From positions 1,674,001-1,738,000 of the forward strand of contig OZ271839.1 of NCBI GenBank assembly GCA_965601825.1: DNA of 64,000 nt. Direction: 5' to 3'. Of the stretch, positions 1 to 9,054 are shown piece by piece (the stretch's first letter is position 1; each line of letters starts with the position of its first letter). The notes under the pieces are model-generated. The model searched no databases. It had not been told where the DNA came from and worked only from the letters and a program-made list of their open reading frames with translations. The position numbers were made by a program, and so were the translations under genes. This DNA is from HXMU1420-13 sp965601825. Lineage in GTDB: Bacteria > Bacteroidota > Rhodothermia > Balneolales > Balneolaceae.

Positions 1-356
1 CCTGAAATAAAGAAGGAATGATGTAGTGTTGGAGGAACAGCAATGTTGCTAAATGACTCCATAAATTCAGCTAATTCTTCTGTATACACATCCGAATTAG
101 AAGGTTTATTAATAGCCACACGGCCTAATTTTGCTACAAATTCATCATCGCCTGCAATCTTATCATGATTCATACCAAGAGGATTTGAAGCAAAAAATGT
201 GAAGAAGTCTAGATAGTTCTTTCCTGATTTACTGTCGTATAAATAAGCTCCCTTGCTTTTATTTAGATCTAACACCATATCAAACCCATCGGTTAATAAG
301 TGTTTACCTAAGATTTTACGTACTTCTTCTGGTTGGATAAATTCTTGTACAGCCAT
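1..356 (-). CDS. lat: L-lysine 6-transaminase (lysine epsilon-aminotransferase), N-terminal part
   Basis: This PLP-dependent class-III aminotransferase would move the epsilon-amino group of lysine to 2-oxoglutarate, giving 2-aminoadipate semialdehyde. About 118 N-terminal codons are visible; the rest, including the PLP lysine, lies beyond the left edge. The segment LLTDGFDMVLDLNKSKGAYL followed by a YLDFFTFFASNPLGMNH block is the usual start of lysine 6-transaminases and differs from ornithine aminotransferases. The ATG is preceded by AGGGAG a few bases upstream. It lies 85 bases downstream of an ornithine aminotransferase on the same strand, so the two probably form an amino-acid catabolic unit. 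The assignment rests on the N-terminus only. Confidence 0.82.
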   Translation of the reverse strand, partial: MAVQEFIQPEEVRKILGKHLLTDGFDMVLDLNKSKGAYLYDSKSGKNYLDFFTFFASNPLGMNHDKIAGDDEFVAKLGRVAINKPSNSDVYTEELAEFMESFSNIAVPPTLHHSFFIS

Positions 357-441
357 CTACTCCCTGCGATATAAAGCGTTATTAATTCAGTCTTCAAAAC
401 TACCAAACTTGTGGGTAGGACTCAATCAAAAAAGCGCTTTT

Positions 442-1704
442 TTATTGCTGAAATTCAGTTAATGTTTTACTTATGATAGAAACACAATCCAATAATTCAG
501 CTTCAGTCATAACTAGGGGTGGAGCGAATCGAATAATGTTACCATGAGTCGGTTTGGCCAGGAGACCGTTCTCTTTTAAAGCCAAGCAGAATCTCCATGC
601 AGTATCACTATCAGGTGTGTCGTTTATAATAACTGCATTTAATAATCCTTTTCCTCTCACTTTTACGAATAGGTCGTGCTTATCAACTAGGTCCTGCATC
701 TTCTCTCTGAATATCTTGCCTAGCTTTCTGGCATTTTGAGCAAGTTTCTCATCATCTACTACATTTAATGCACTCATTGCCACCTTACATGCAAGAGGGT
801 TGCCGCCATAAGTTGAACCATGCTGACCAGGACGAATTACATCCATTACTTCCCGGTCTGCTAGAACTGCAGATACAGGATATGAACCACCAGATAAAGC
901 TTTGCCTAAAATTAAAATATCGGGTTTAGTGTATGTAGATCCTCTTTCACAGTGTGCTTCACAATTACAATCGCCACAAATTGCTAGTAATGAACCTGTT
1001 CTTGCAATACCTGTTTGAATTTCATCAGCCATAAAGAGTACATTTTTCTCTTTACATAATGATGCAGCTTCTTGAATATAGGTTATATCAGGAACGACTA
1101 CACCAGCTTCTCCCTGGATTGGTTCAACTAAGAAACCAACTACATTTGGTAATTCAAGTGCTTTTTTTAAAGAATCAATATCATCATAAGCTACTTTGAC
1201 AAATCCTTTTGTGTATGGGCCAAAGTTTTTTCTTGCATCAGGATCGTTTGAAAAGGAAATAATAGTGGTTGTTCTACCGTGGAAATTATTATCACAAACA
1301 ATAATTACTGCCTCATGATCTTCAATTCCCTTTTTTTCATAGCCCCATTTTCTGCAAATTTTAATTGCAGTTTCAACGGCTTCTGCACCAGTATTCATCG
1401 GTAGGATTTTATCCAAGCCAAAATACTCACTCATAAACTGTTCATATTCTCCCAGAACGTTATTATAAAATGCTCGAGAGGTTAAAGTGAGTGTTTTACT
1501 CTGTTCGATAAGAGTTTCTGTGATTTTAGGATGGCAGTGACCTTGGTTTACAGCTGAGTATGCGGAAAGAAAATCATAGTATTTATTTCCTTCGGGATCC
1601 CAAACGTAAACGCCTTCACCTTTTGATAAAACTACTGGAAGGGGGTGGTAATTATGTGCTCCGTATTCGTTCTCTAATTGAATTGCTTTTTCAGACGATA
1701 TCAT
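442..1704 (-). CDS. rocD: Ornithine 5-aminotransferase
   Basis: It converts ornithine and 2-oxoglutarate to glutamate-5-semialdehyde and glutamate in the cytoplasm, linking arginine and proline metabolism. At 420 aa it is a full-length class-III PLP enzyme. MNTGAEAVETAIK (about 103-115) binds PLP phosphate, MADEIQTG carries the pyridine-nitrogen aspartate (D227), and GKALSGG carries the Schiff-base lysine (K268). A short insert at about 243-257 contains four cysteines (C243, C246, C248, C252) just before the PLP-lysine strand. I recall similar Cys-rich inserts in some Bacteroidota OATs, but the role is unknown to me. It is the upstream gene of a pair with the lysine 6-transaminase. Confidence 0.93.
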   Translation of the reverse strand: MISSEKAIQLENEYGAHNYHPLPVVLSKGEGVYVWDPEGNKYYDFLSAYSAVNQGHCHPKITETLIEQSKTLTLTSRAFYNNVLGEYEQFMSEYFGLDKILPMNTGAEAVETAIKICRKWGYEKKGIEDHEAVIIVCDNNFHGRTTTIISFSNDPDARKNFGPYTKGFVKVAYDDIDSLKKALELPNVVGFLVEPIQGEAGVVVPDITYIQEAASLCKEKNVLFMADEIQTGIARTGSLLAICGDCNCEAHCERGSTYTKPDILILGKALSGGSYPVSAVLADREVMDVIRPGQHGSTYGGNPLACKVAMSALNVVDDEKLAQNARKLGKIFREKMQDLVDKHDLFVKVRGKGLLNAVIINDTPDSDTAWRFCLALKENGLLAKPTHGNIIRFAPPLVMTEAELLDCVSIISKTLTEFQQ

Positions 1705-1770
1705 TCATTTCTCCATTTTTCTCAAAAATATGCAAAGGTTAAATGAATGTCTTTAAAATGATAAAAAATG

Positions 1771-1803
1771 ATTGAAGTTCAGTAACGATTAGTCTTATAT
1801 TGC
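1771..1803 (+). promoter_or_regulatory. Candidate promoter of initiator tRNA
   Basis: ATTG at 1771-1774 and TATATTGC at 1796-1803 are separated by 21 bases. This resembles the Bacteroidota primary-sigma pattern (TTTG, 19-21 bases, TAnnTTTG). It ends 10 bases before the mature tRNA 5' end. It is a pattern match only. Confidence 0.42.
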
Positions 1804-1813
1804 AAGTCTACAT

Positions 1814-1886
<73 letters not shown>

Positions 1887-1896
1887 CTAAATCTTT

Positions 1897-1923
1897 AAGG
1901 CTCCAATAGGAGCCTTTTTTTTT
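1897..1923 (+). terminator. Rho-independent terminator of tRNA-fMet
   Basis: The 8-bp stem AAGGCTCC/GGAGCCTT closes an AATA loop and runs into seven further T residues. It separates the tRNA from the lipoprotein gene at 1944. Confidence 0.9.
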
Positions 1924-1943
1924 GAAATTAAAATCTCAAAAAC

Positions 1944-2405
1944 ATGTATAGAAAACTATTCTCTGCCTTAATTCTAATTGTATTGTTTGCTGGATGTGGA
2001 GAACAAACGCGAACATATACCGGTAAACAAATTGAGCTTGATTTCAGAGATATTCGCAATTTTGAAGATGGGGATTGGCTAAAAATTGGAAATACTCAAA
2101 TAACCCATAGTAATAACTATGAACAGCTTGAGATTCCTTTATTTATACCAGCAAGTCGAACTGTTTATTCGGTAAATGGACAAGAAAGAAGGGAGCCTAG
2201 AAATCCATTTTCAATAGCGCTCTTACTTGCGGTTAATGTTGATCAATATCTTAATCACTCAGAAGGGCAGGTAATTAGAATAGTTGAAGAAAAAAGGCAC
2301 TTAACTCATATTTCGGCTATTGTTTATATAGAAGAAAGAGATGGAAATGAGTTTACTGTTGAGGCGCCGGTTGATTACCCATTAAAAATTCGAGTAGTTG
2401 AATAA
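1944..2405 (+). CDS. Small lipoprotein of unknown function
   Basis: This 153-aa protein starts with a hydrophobic signal (about 4-16) and the lipobox LFAGC, with acylated C18, so it should be a membrane-anchored periplasmic or outer-membrane lipoprotein. After the cysteine it is hydrophilic and looks beta-rich (FEDGDWLKIGNTQI, SAIVYIEERDGNEFTVEAPV). I recognise no family. It sits alone between the tRNA terminator and a hairpin shared with the convergent susD gene. Function cannot be assigned. Confidence 0.72.
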   Translation: MYRKLFSALILIVLFAGCGEQTRTYTGKQIELDFRDIRNFEDGDWLKIGNTQITHSNNYEQLEIPLFIPASRTVYSVNGQERREPRNPFSIALLLAVNVDQYLNHSEGQVIRIVEEKRHLTHISAIVYIEERDGNEFTVEAPVDYPLKIRVVE

Positions 2406-2435
2406 TCAATAAATTCTTGACTTTATTTAAGGCAT

Positions 2436-2470
2436 AAAAAAAGCCCTTGATCACAGATCAAGGGCTTTAA
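2436..2470. terminator. Bidirectional terminator between lipoprotein gene and susD
   Basis: AAAGCCCTTGATC (2440-2452) pairs perfectly with GATCAAGGGCTTT (2456-2468) around an ACA loop. The A run at 2436-2442 gives a clean U tract for leftward transcripts from the SusCD genes; the rightward U tract is weaker. Confidence 0.82.
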
Positions 2471-2490
2471 TTTTGTCAGTAAGTTAAATC

Positions 2491-4212
2491 TTACTGGTTG
2501 CTTGCTCCTTTAGAAGCTGCAGAAGTAACCATGTTAACGGCTGCAGTGTTAGGAGTGAAAGGCTTAACATCTTTAGTAACTGCTTTCGTAATACCAGCTC
2601 TTGTTGCTAGTGTAGTCCAGCTGTTTGCACCATCAGCAGTACCAGCGCTACTTGCATTAGACACACCACCGAAAGAGTAAAGGTCTAGACCAAGTACTTC
2701 TAACTGACCTGCAGGTACAGGGAAGTGTAGTGCAGTACCTTCTTGTAGAAGGTCATGACGACGCATGAATACCATGTTTACACCAAGGCCACCGAAGTTA
2801 CTAACTTCAACACCGTACTCACGCATAAGAGCAAACTGAAATTCGCCAGCAGACTCAGTACCGTCCATTGTCCATCCACCTGATAAAGTAGCATCTGGAA
2901 TGATTGCATTCTCTTCAGAGTACAGAGTAAAACCAAGTGTAGTTGTACCAGTACCTGCAGTAGAAGCATTCATTGTAGCAGCGGCTGCAGCAGCATCACC
3001 ACCCATTAATTGAGCTTCAGCTCTAAGTAGATCAACTTCAGTATCAGTGAAAAGAACAACATCATTAGTTTCTAACCACCAGTCATTACCAGAGTAGTTA
3101 CGACCGCTGAAATAGTTACTGTATAGATTTGGGTTTCTTGTAGATCTTAAGAAACCAGCGTTAGTAGTGTATACAAAGTAACCATCAAGACGTGGATCTG
3201 TAGATACAGATGGAGCTAAATCAGCAGTTGTACCGTTAGCAGAAGCAGTTGGGTACGTAGTTGGATAGCTAGGGTCCATTGAATGCATAACTTTTACATC
3301 AGTTGGAAGGTAACCAGAGCAAGATGCTACAGTACCTTGGCACGAAACGATGAAGTTTGACCAATCCATGTAGTAATTTGCGAAGTCACCAGAAGAACCG
3401 ATGTTTGAGTTAGAGAATACACCTAAAGAAGAAAGTGCATTCGGTCCACCTAAACCAGCGTTGGCAAAACCAAGTACTTGAGTCCAGTTTACATTACCAG
3501 CTTCTGCAAATGTTCTTGCTTTACCAGCAGCAACACGTGCAGCATAAGAGTTAACAACATCTTGGAACTCATCAGCATCCCAGCTTTCAGAATCATTAGG
3601 CATAGCATTAAAGCTAAATCCTGCACTGTTAGCCGCAGCTAAGCTGATAGCTTGCTGGAAGTCAGCAACAGCACCGTCAATTAAGTCACCATAAGGTACA
3701 AAGTTAGGTACGTCAACAGCAGCGTCGAAGGTTTCGTCAAGAAGGTAACCTTGATCAAATAACATACCTAAGTAACCACGACCTAATCCACGTAGGAAGT
3801 AAGCTTGTGCCAATACATCACCAGGAGTATCTGGGTTACTAATGAATAGGTTTGCAGTAGCTACTGCAGCATTATAACCGCCATAGTAGCCAGCCCATGC
3901 ATTTGCACCAGAGTATGATGTTGTATTTGTTAATGCTAGTCTTGGCTCTTGAGCCATATCCCAGAAGTTACGAACGTTATTCGTAGAAGTAATCTGGTCA
4001 GAAAGTAGATCTGGGTGTGTACCGTAAGAGGTTACAACTGAAACTGCCCAGTCTGTGAAACCACCGCGAAGTAGTTTTCCTAAGTTATCAGGATCGCCAA
4101 ATACAGCTTCCGTTGTCGGCTCATTTTCGTTTTGAACCGACAGGTCAGCACAGCTGGCAAATGTTAGCCCTGCAATAAGTACTAATGTAATATTTCTAAA
4201 TAGTTTATTCAT
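2491..4212 (-). CDS. SusD/RagB-family outer-membrane lipoprotein
   Basis: This is the surface substrate-capturing lid of a SusCD nutrient importer. The ATG at 4212 gives MNKLFRN, a hydrophobic stretch and the lipobox FASC with C21; an in-frame TTG three codons upstream is a weaker start. The mature part matches SusD layout: DLSVQNENEPT near the start, a helical N-terminal half (AQAYFLRGLGRGYLGMLFDQ, about 135-160) and a C-terminal region with LRAEAQLMGGDAAAA, where SusD proteins have a TPR-like helix. At 573 aa it is of usual size or slightly large. It follows susC by 19 bases. No carbohydrate-active enzyme is adjacent, so the ligand is unknown. Confidence 0.9.
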   Translation of the reverse strand: MNKLFRNITLVLIAGLTFASCADLSVQNENEPTTEAVFGDPDNLGKLLRGGFTDWAVSVVTSYGTHPDLLSDQITSTNNVRNFWDMAQEPRLALTNTTSYSGANAWAGYYGGYNAAVATANLFISNPDTPGDVLAQAYFLRGLGRGYLGMLFDQGYLLDETFDAAVDVPNFVPYGDLIDGAVADFQQAISLAAANSAGFSFNAMPNDSESWDADEFQDVVNSYAARVAAGKARTFAEAGNVNWTQVLGFANAGLGGPNALSSLGVFSNSNIGSSGDFANYYMDWSNFIVSCQGTVASCSGYLPTDVKVMHSMDPSYPTTYPTASANGTTADLAPSVSTDPRLDGYFVYTTNAGFLRSTRNPNLYSNYFSGRNYSGNDWWLETNDVVLFTDTEVDLLRAEAQLMGGDAAAAAATMNASTAGTGTTTLGFTLYSEENAIIPDATLSGGWTMDGTESAGEFQFALMREYGVEVSNFGGLGVNMVFMRRHDLLQEGTALHFPVPAGQLEVLGLDLYSFGGVSNASSAGTADGANSWTTLATRAGITKAVTKDVKPFTPNTAAVNMVTSAASKGASNQ

Positions 4213-4231
4213 TGTAATCAATTATTTATGA

Positions 4232-7200
4232 TTAGAATCTGATTTGTACAGAACCAGTGAAAGTTCTGAAGTTTGGATAAGAATACTCATCCAATCTGAA
4301 GTTTGTTGAGTTAGTTCTCAACGCTACTTCAGGATCGTATCCAGTGTAGTCAGTAATAGTAAGTAAGTTTCTACCTACAACTGAAAGTTTTACGTCTCTG
4401 ATGAAATCACCAAGTGATCCTAGAGTTTCATTACCAATTGTGTAAGAAAGAGCTAATTCACGAAGCTTAATGTAAGAAGCATCTTCTACATAGTAGCTAA
4501 GTGCATCAGAAGCGTTGTATAGACCATCAGAAGCAGTTAAATAGCTTAGGTCATATCCTTCACGAGTAAGGTCTTCAAGAACTTCATGACGGTAGTTGAA
4601 GATCAACAGCTGCTTAGTGTAGTTGTACACTTCGCCACCTTGTGACCAATCCCATACCATGAATAAACCGAAGTTTTTCCAGTTTAAGTTACCAGAAAGA
4701 CCAACGTTGAAGTCAGGATTAGTGTCACCAATCTTAACGATTGACTCAACACCATCTTCATCAACTTCATACATAGGACGCTCTGTAGCTGAGAACTCAG
4801 TTCCGGCTACAATAACGTGGCCTTGGCTGTTAGTCGTGAAATCACCAACTTCTAACGCTCCGCTACCGTCGTTTAGTACGATACCATTCTCGTCAACTGT
4901 TAGTTCGCTTACAGATCCGATTAGTCTGTTACCGTACATAGCACCGTAAGACACGCCTTCTTCGAATCTAAATAAGTCGATTGCACCACCTGCTGCTCTT
5001 GTGAACGGAGGTACAGAACCTAAATCAGTAACTTTCTGAGAAATAGTAGAGAAAGTAACGTTTAGACCTGCTTGTAGATCTCTAGTGTTAACTAAAGAGC
5101 TGTTTAGGCCGATTTCAAAAGAAGTACCTTCAATTTCACCTACGTTTTGGTACTGAGCAGGGAATGGAGAGTAAGCCGGTAATGGAACAACGATATAATC
5201 GTTAGTTACATTTGTAAGCGCATAGCTAGTAGTGAAGTTGAATCTGTCTAGGAATGCGATATCAAGACCGATTTCAGTTTCAGCAACAACAGAAGGTTTT
5301 AAGTCATTATTACCTTGAGTTCCTGGTAGAAGTGCAGTACTAGTTACATCATAAGTTTCGTACTGACCAACGAATGGAGGACGCTGTCCTGATAGACCGT
5401 AAGAAGCTCTAATCTTGAATTCCTGAACATTGTTGATTTCGAAGTCTTCAGTTAAACGATAAGCTAAAGAACCACGATAGAAGATCTGGTATCTTTCATC
5501 TTCACCGAAGAGAGAAGAACCATCACGTCGAACCATAGCACCTAAGATAAGTTTATCCTGGTAATCGAATTCAGTATCAAGAATGAAGTTTTCTGCTCTT
5601 TCAATTGAAGCATTATTTGTGATACTGAAAGTAGTTTGGTCAAGTGCGCTAAAGCTATTGATACCAGCTACTGAGTATCTGTAACCAGAAAAAGTGAATA
5701 CTTCAGAAGAACGATCTTCGTATAGGTACTTAGCAATTAAACGAACGTTTAAGTCATCCATTTCCCAGCGACCAGTAGCCCAAGCTTCTGTGATTGCTGA
5801 TGAAAGTTGGAAATTCTGACGAAGCTCATAACCGTTGTTAAGAGTAGTACTTGGAGTTGGAGTTTGGTATCCAACAGGAGTTCTTTGAGTACGTAGCTGA
5901 TAAGACTTATCAATAGACTGACGTGCATCAAGAGTTAACCAATCGTTAACTGTATAAGAAGCAGTAATACCTACTAAGTATCTCTCACGATCGAAGTCAT
6001 CAGTAAAGTTACTTGCCACATAAAGTGGGTTTTGTACGTTACTACCAATTACTGCATAACCACTTAAACCGCTGTTTAATGGTACGCCATCAGCACCAGT
6101 TTCAGTGAAGTCAAGAATTGGAGGTGCAGTTAGTGCAGAATAGAAGAAGTTAGCACCCTGACCTTGCTCATCAATATCTGGATATTGAGAAGAAACGTAA
6201 GAACCACTGAAAGACAACTTGAATTTATCGTCATATAGATAATCAGCGTTTAAACGAACAGAATTTCTTTCGTACTCGTCTAGGTTTTCAACAATACCGC
6301 TTTGAACGTAGTTTTCGAAAGAAGCGAAGTAGTTAAAAGAACCAGAAGAGTTTGCTAAACTAACATAGTTAGTAGAGAATGGCTGTCCTGTAAAGATTTC
6401 TTCAGTGTTATCATAGTTAACCGGGTATGGGTTGTCAAATACGCCATCGTATCCAGCAGCATTTGTGTTTTCCCATTCTGGCCATGCAGTAACGTAACCA
6501 TCAGTAACAACTAATCCAGTTTCATCCCAAGGATGAGTAGTTGCAACAGGATATTCGTTAGCAAGTGAAGAGAAACCATATTCAGTTCTTAGAGTAACCT
6601 GAGGTCTGTCAATTGTGTTAGAAGCTCTTTTGGTAATGATTTGAATTACACCGTTACCAGCAAGAGAACCATAAAGAGACGCACCAGCAGCACCTTTTAC
6701 AACCTCAATAGACTCAACATCCTGCATGTTAATATCAGCAAGGCTACCTTCTGTGATTACACCATCGATAATGATTAGTGGTGACTGATCGTCAGAAAGT
6801 GATGTTGAGGCTCTTAAACGAATACTAGCAGGATTCGCTGGATCACCAGAAGCGTTAACGATAGTTACGCCAGGGATTTTAGCTGCGATAGCTGAACCAA
6901 CGTCCGCTGCAGGTACTTCAGATAGTTGACTGTCGTCAACCTTAGCAACTGAGAAACCTAACTTTTTGGTTTGTGTTCCGGATCCTACACCAGTAACAAC
7001 AACTTCGTCAAGACCTAAGATATCTTCACTAAGTTCAATGTTGAGTTGAGTGGAACCAGAGCCAATGTTTACAGTAGTTTCAAAAGGGGTAAAACCAACG
7101 AAACTTGCTCTTAGAGTGTAAGTACCAGCAGGAACGTTATTAATGGTGTATTCACCATCAATATTTGTTGCTGTACCACGAGAGATTTCTTCCAGAAGAA

Positions 7201-7327
7201 TAGTTACACCAGGTAAACTTTCCCCGGTGGTAGCATCAGTAACCGTTCCAGTGATGCTTCCTGATTGTGCATACACACTACCAGTTACACACACTAAAAA
7301 GATTAGTGATAGTAGCTTCTTAAACAT
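4232..7327 (-). CDS. SusC/RagA-family TonB-dependent outer-membrane transporter
   Basis: This TonB-powered barrel forms a SusCD importer with the adjacent SusD. The ATG at 7327 is chosen because GAGGT lies 8 bases upstream; an upstream in-frame TTG at 7339 would swallow that site. The order is: signal peptide ending SVYAQ, carboxypeptidase-like regulatory domain (about 23-108, SITGTVTDATTGESLPGVTI), plug (about 110-235, with PLIIIDGVITEG and a VESIEVVKGAAGASLYGSLA signature), then the barrel, ending in aromatic F (QIRF). At 1031 aa it is typical. The 144-base leader upstream probably carries its own promoter. The substrate is unknown. Confidence 0.94.
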   Translation of the reverse strand: MFKKLLSLIFLVCVTGSVYAQSGSITGTVTDATTGESLPGVTILLEEISRGTATNIDGEYTINNVPAGTYTLRASFVGFTPFETTVNIGSGSTQLNIELSEDILGLDEVVVTGVGSGTQTKKLGFSVAKVDDSQLSEVPAADVGSAIAAKIPGVTIVNASGDPANPASIRLRASTSLSDDQSPLIIIDGVITEGSLADINMQDVESIEVVKGAAGASLYGSLAGNGVIQIITKRASNTIDRPQVTLRTEYGFSSLANEYPVATTHPWDETGLVVTDGYVTAWPEWENTNAAGYDGVFDNPYPVNYDNTEEIFTGQPFSTNYVSLANSSGSFNYFASFENYVQSGIVENLDEYERNSVRLNADYLYDDKFKLSFSGSYVSSQYPDIDEQGQGANFFYSALTAPPILDFTETGADGVPLNSGLSGYAVIGSNVQNPLYVASNFTDDFDRERYLVGITASYTVNDWLTLDARQSIDKSYQLRTQRTPVGYQTPTPSTTLNNGYELRQNFQLSSAITEAWATGRWEMDDLNVRLIAKYLYEDRSSEVFTFSGYRYSVAGINSFSALDQTTFSITNNASIERAENFILDTEFDYQDKLILGAMVRRDGSSLFGEDERYQIFYRGSLAYRLTEDFEINNVQEFKIRASYGLSGQRPPFVGQYETYDVTSTALLPGTQGNNDLKPSVVAETEIGLDIAFLDRFNFTTSYALTNVTNDYIVVPLPAYSPFPAQYQNVGEIEGTSFEIGLNSSLVNTRDLQAGLNVTFSTISQKVTDLGSVPPFTRAAGGAIDLFRFEEGVSYGAMYGNRLIGSVSELTVDENGIVLNDGSGALEVGDFTTNSQGHVIVAGTEFSATERPMYEVDEDGVESIVKIGDTNPDFNVGLSGNLNWKNFGLFMVWDWSQGGEVYNYTKQLLIFNYRHEVLEDLTREGYDLSYLTASDGLYNASDALSYYVEDASYIKLRELALSYTIGNETLGSLGDFIRDVKLSVVGRNLLTITDYTGYDPEVALRTNSTNFRLDEYSYPNFRTFTGSVQIRF

Positions 7328-7471
7328 AGATGACCTCAATGTTATTTAGAATTAAAGTTAAAACATAAAGAACGCCATTTGCTCAGAAATAGGCAAATAT
7401 TTAGGCGATTCTGATAATAGAGCATTTGTTAACACAAAAACAATTATAATTCTTGTTTTAAGTACAGCTCT

Positions 7472-8920
7472 TTACAGGTTATCTCGAAGAATATTACCAG
7501 ATAACCATAGCTTTGTTTGTTGATAATACAAATTGAAGTATTGGTTACTTCTTATTAATAAGTAATTATCAAAAGGGTAGTATTTATTATTGATTTTAGG
7601 GTTTTGGAAAGTAAAATTGGTTTCTGGGTCATATAAATTTGAGGAATATGACCATGTTGTTTGGGTAACTGTAGTAAAAACATACATAGGGGGGCCGAAT
7701 AAAATGTACATCATGCCAAAATCAGTTTTCCAACCTTCCTTATAATTAGAAAATTGTTTATTTGCCTCTTCTACTCTCTCGTAATACAGTTCAATAACAT
7801 TTTGGGCAATTCTTTCATTTTTCAGATTAGATAGCCAGAACCTATCGATTGCCGTTTTCAGCTCCCTAGGATCAGAAATTGCCATCAGGCGCTCATGTTC
7901 TTTTTTGTCCATTATATATATAAGTGGAGCAGCAAGCTCATGCGGAGTTCGTAGACTTGGATAATTCTTGCTTTTAACGCTAAACTCGCGGGCACGGTAA
8001 AGTTCTTCTTCATTACTTTGATCGGTGCGAATTTCAAATCTGTAATTCCCACGCTCTAATCGCGGAAATAGAAATTCAATACCAACATTGCCTGGTTGAT
8101 TAATGATTCGAGTTGAAGTAGAGATTATATCATATTTATTATATCTGATACCCACAAAAGGCAAACTTGATGGGGTATAGTTTGGCCAACTCATTGGTCT
8201 AGCTGCAAGGGAATCAGATTGGAATTTAATTAAGCGCGATCTCACGGTAAGTGGACCTTCACCGGTATTATTGGTTACTTGAAAACTAAAACGTATAGAG
8301 TCTAATTCTGATGATAGATCATAAGAAGTTACAGGATTGAAGACATCACCCTCAGTCTCAGTTTTCTCAAAAACCCGAATATTGGTGATATTAGAAATTG
8401 GTTCTGACAGGTTTGGGATGTAAGCACTAGTTTCTCTAATAGTCTGCTTATCTGTGTTTTTGTCAGTTACTGCTATTTTTATTTCATACTCTCCCGGAGA
8501 CGCGTCAAAAAACTCATTCATTATAAATGAGTCACCTGAGTTGATATCATCCTGCGATTCAACTAAAATTTTTAGAGGATATTCATAATACTGCTGAAAA
8601 TCGTTATTCGCAGTTACATTGATTAGTTCGATTTCAACTAATACTTCTGCTTCTGGCTGATCTTCAGGCATTTTGAATATTAAGCTTCGATACACTATAT
8701 CAATAGATACATTTATTTGAGTGCTGTCTGTTAACTCGTCAACAACACCCGCAGCAGTAGCAGTAACTTCCGGGAAACCGGGTCGGTAACTGATTAAACC
8801 AGATCGATCTATTTGATTTACAATATTATTTGAACATTGAACCAGTAGTAGGCTCAGTAAAAGAAAAAGCGTACCTTTAGCGGCTGTTTGTATATTGCTT
8901 CTCTTTGAAGTAGACATCAT
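7472..8920 (-). CDS. GWxTD domain-containing lipoprotein
   Basis: This 482-aa lipoprotein has N-terminal hydrophobic residues 16-28 and an LLVQC-type lipobox (C29). The middle is beta-rich and Ig-like. The C-terminal GWxTD domain begins near residue 395 with GWKTDFGMMYILFGPP, matching the motif that names the family. GWxTD proteins are frequent in Balneolaeota, Ignavibacteria and related phyla, and I know of no established function. It precedes susC on the same strand by 144 bases. Whether it belongs to the SusCD system is not shown. A second ATG directly follows the first and either could start it. Confidence 0.85.
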   Translation of the reverse strand: MMSTSKRSNIQTAAKGTLFLLLSLLLVQCSNNIVNQIDRSGLISYRPGFPEVTATAAGVVDELTDSTQINVSIDIVYRSLIFKMPEDQPEAEVLVEIELINVTANNDFQQYYEYPLKILVESQDDINSGDSFIMNEFFDASPGEYEIKIAVTDKNTDKQTIRETSAYIPNLSEPISNITNIRVFEKTETEGDVFNPVTSYDLSSELDSIRFSFQVTNNTGEGPLTVRSRLIKFQSDSLAARPMSWPNYTPSSLPFVGIRYNKYDIISTSTRIINQPGNVGIEFLFPRLERGNYRFEIRTDQSNEEELYRAREFSVKSKNYPSLRTPHELAAPLIYIMDKKEHERLMAISDPRELKTAIDRFWLSNLKNERIAQNVIELYYERVEEANKQFSNYKEGWKTDFGMMYILFGPPMYVFTTVTQTTWSYSSNLYDPETNFTFQNPKINNKYYPFDNYLLIRSNQYFNLYYQQTKLWLSGNILRDNL

Positions 8921-9054
8921 GGATTGATAGAGGTACTCTGTTGATAATAAGTTTCACTAATTCTGTATGAACCAATAATAGAAACCGTTATTGATCGACG
9001 TTTAGTATATAAACATTTAATTCTTTCACTCACAAGTTAATTCCCAAGTATTTT

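Noticed and set aside
7328..7471. Promoter elements upstream of susC
   Set aside because: TTTG- and TATGTTTT-like words exist in the leader but not at a consistent distance from each other, so no element is called.
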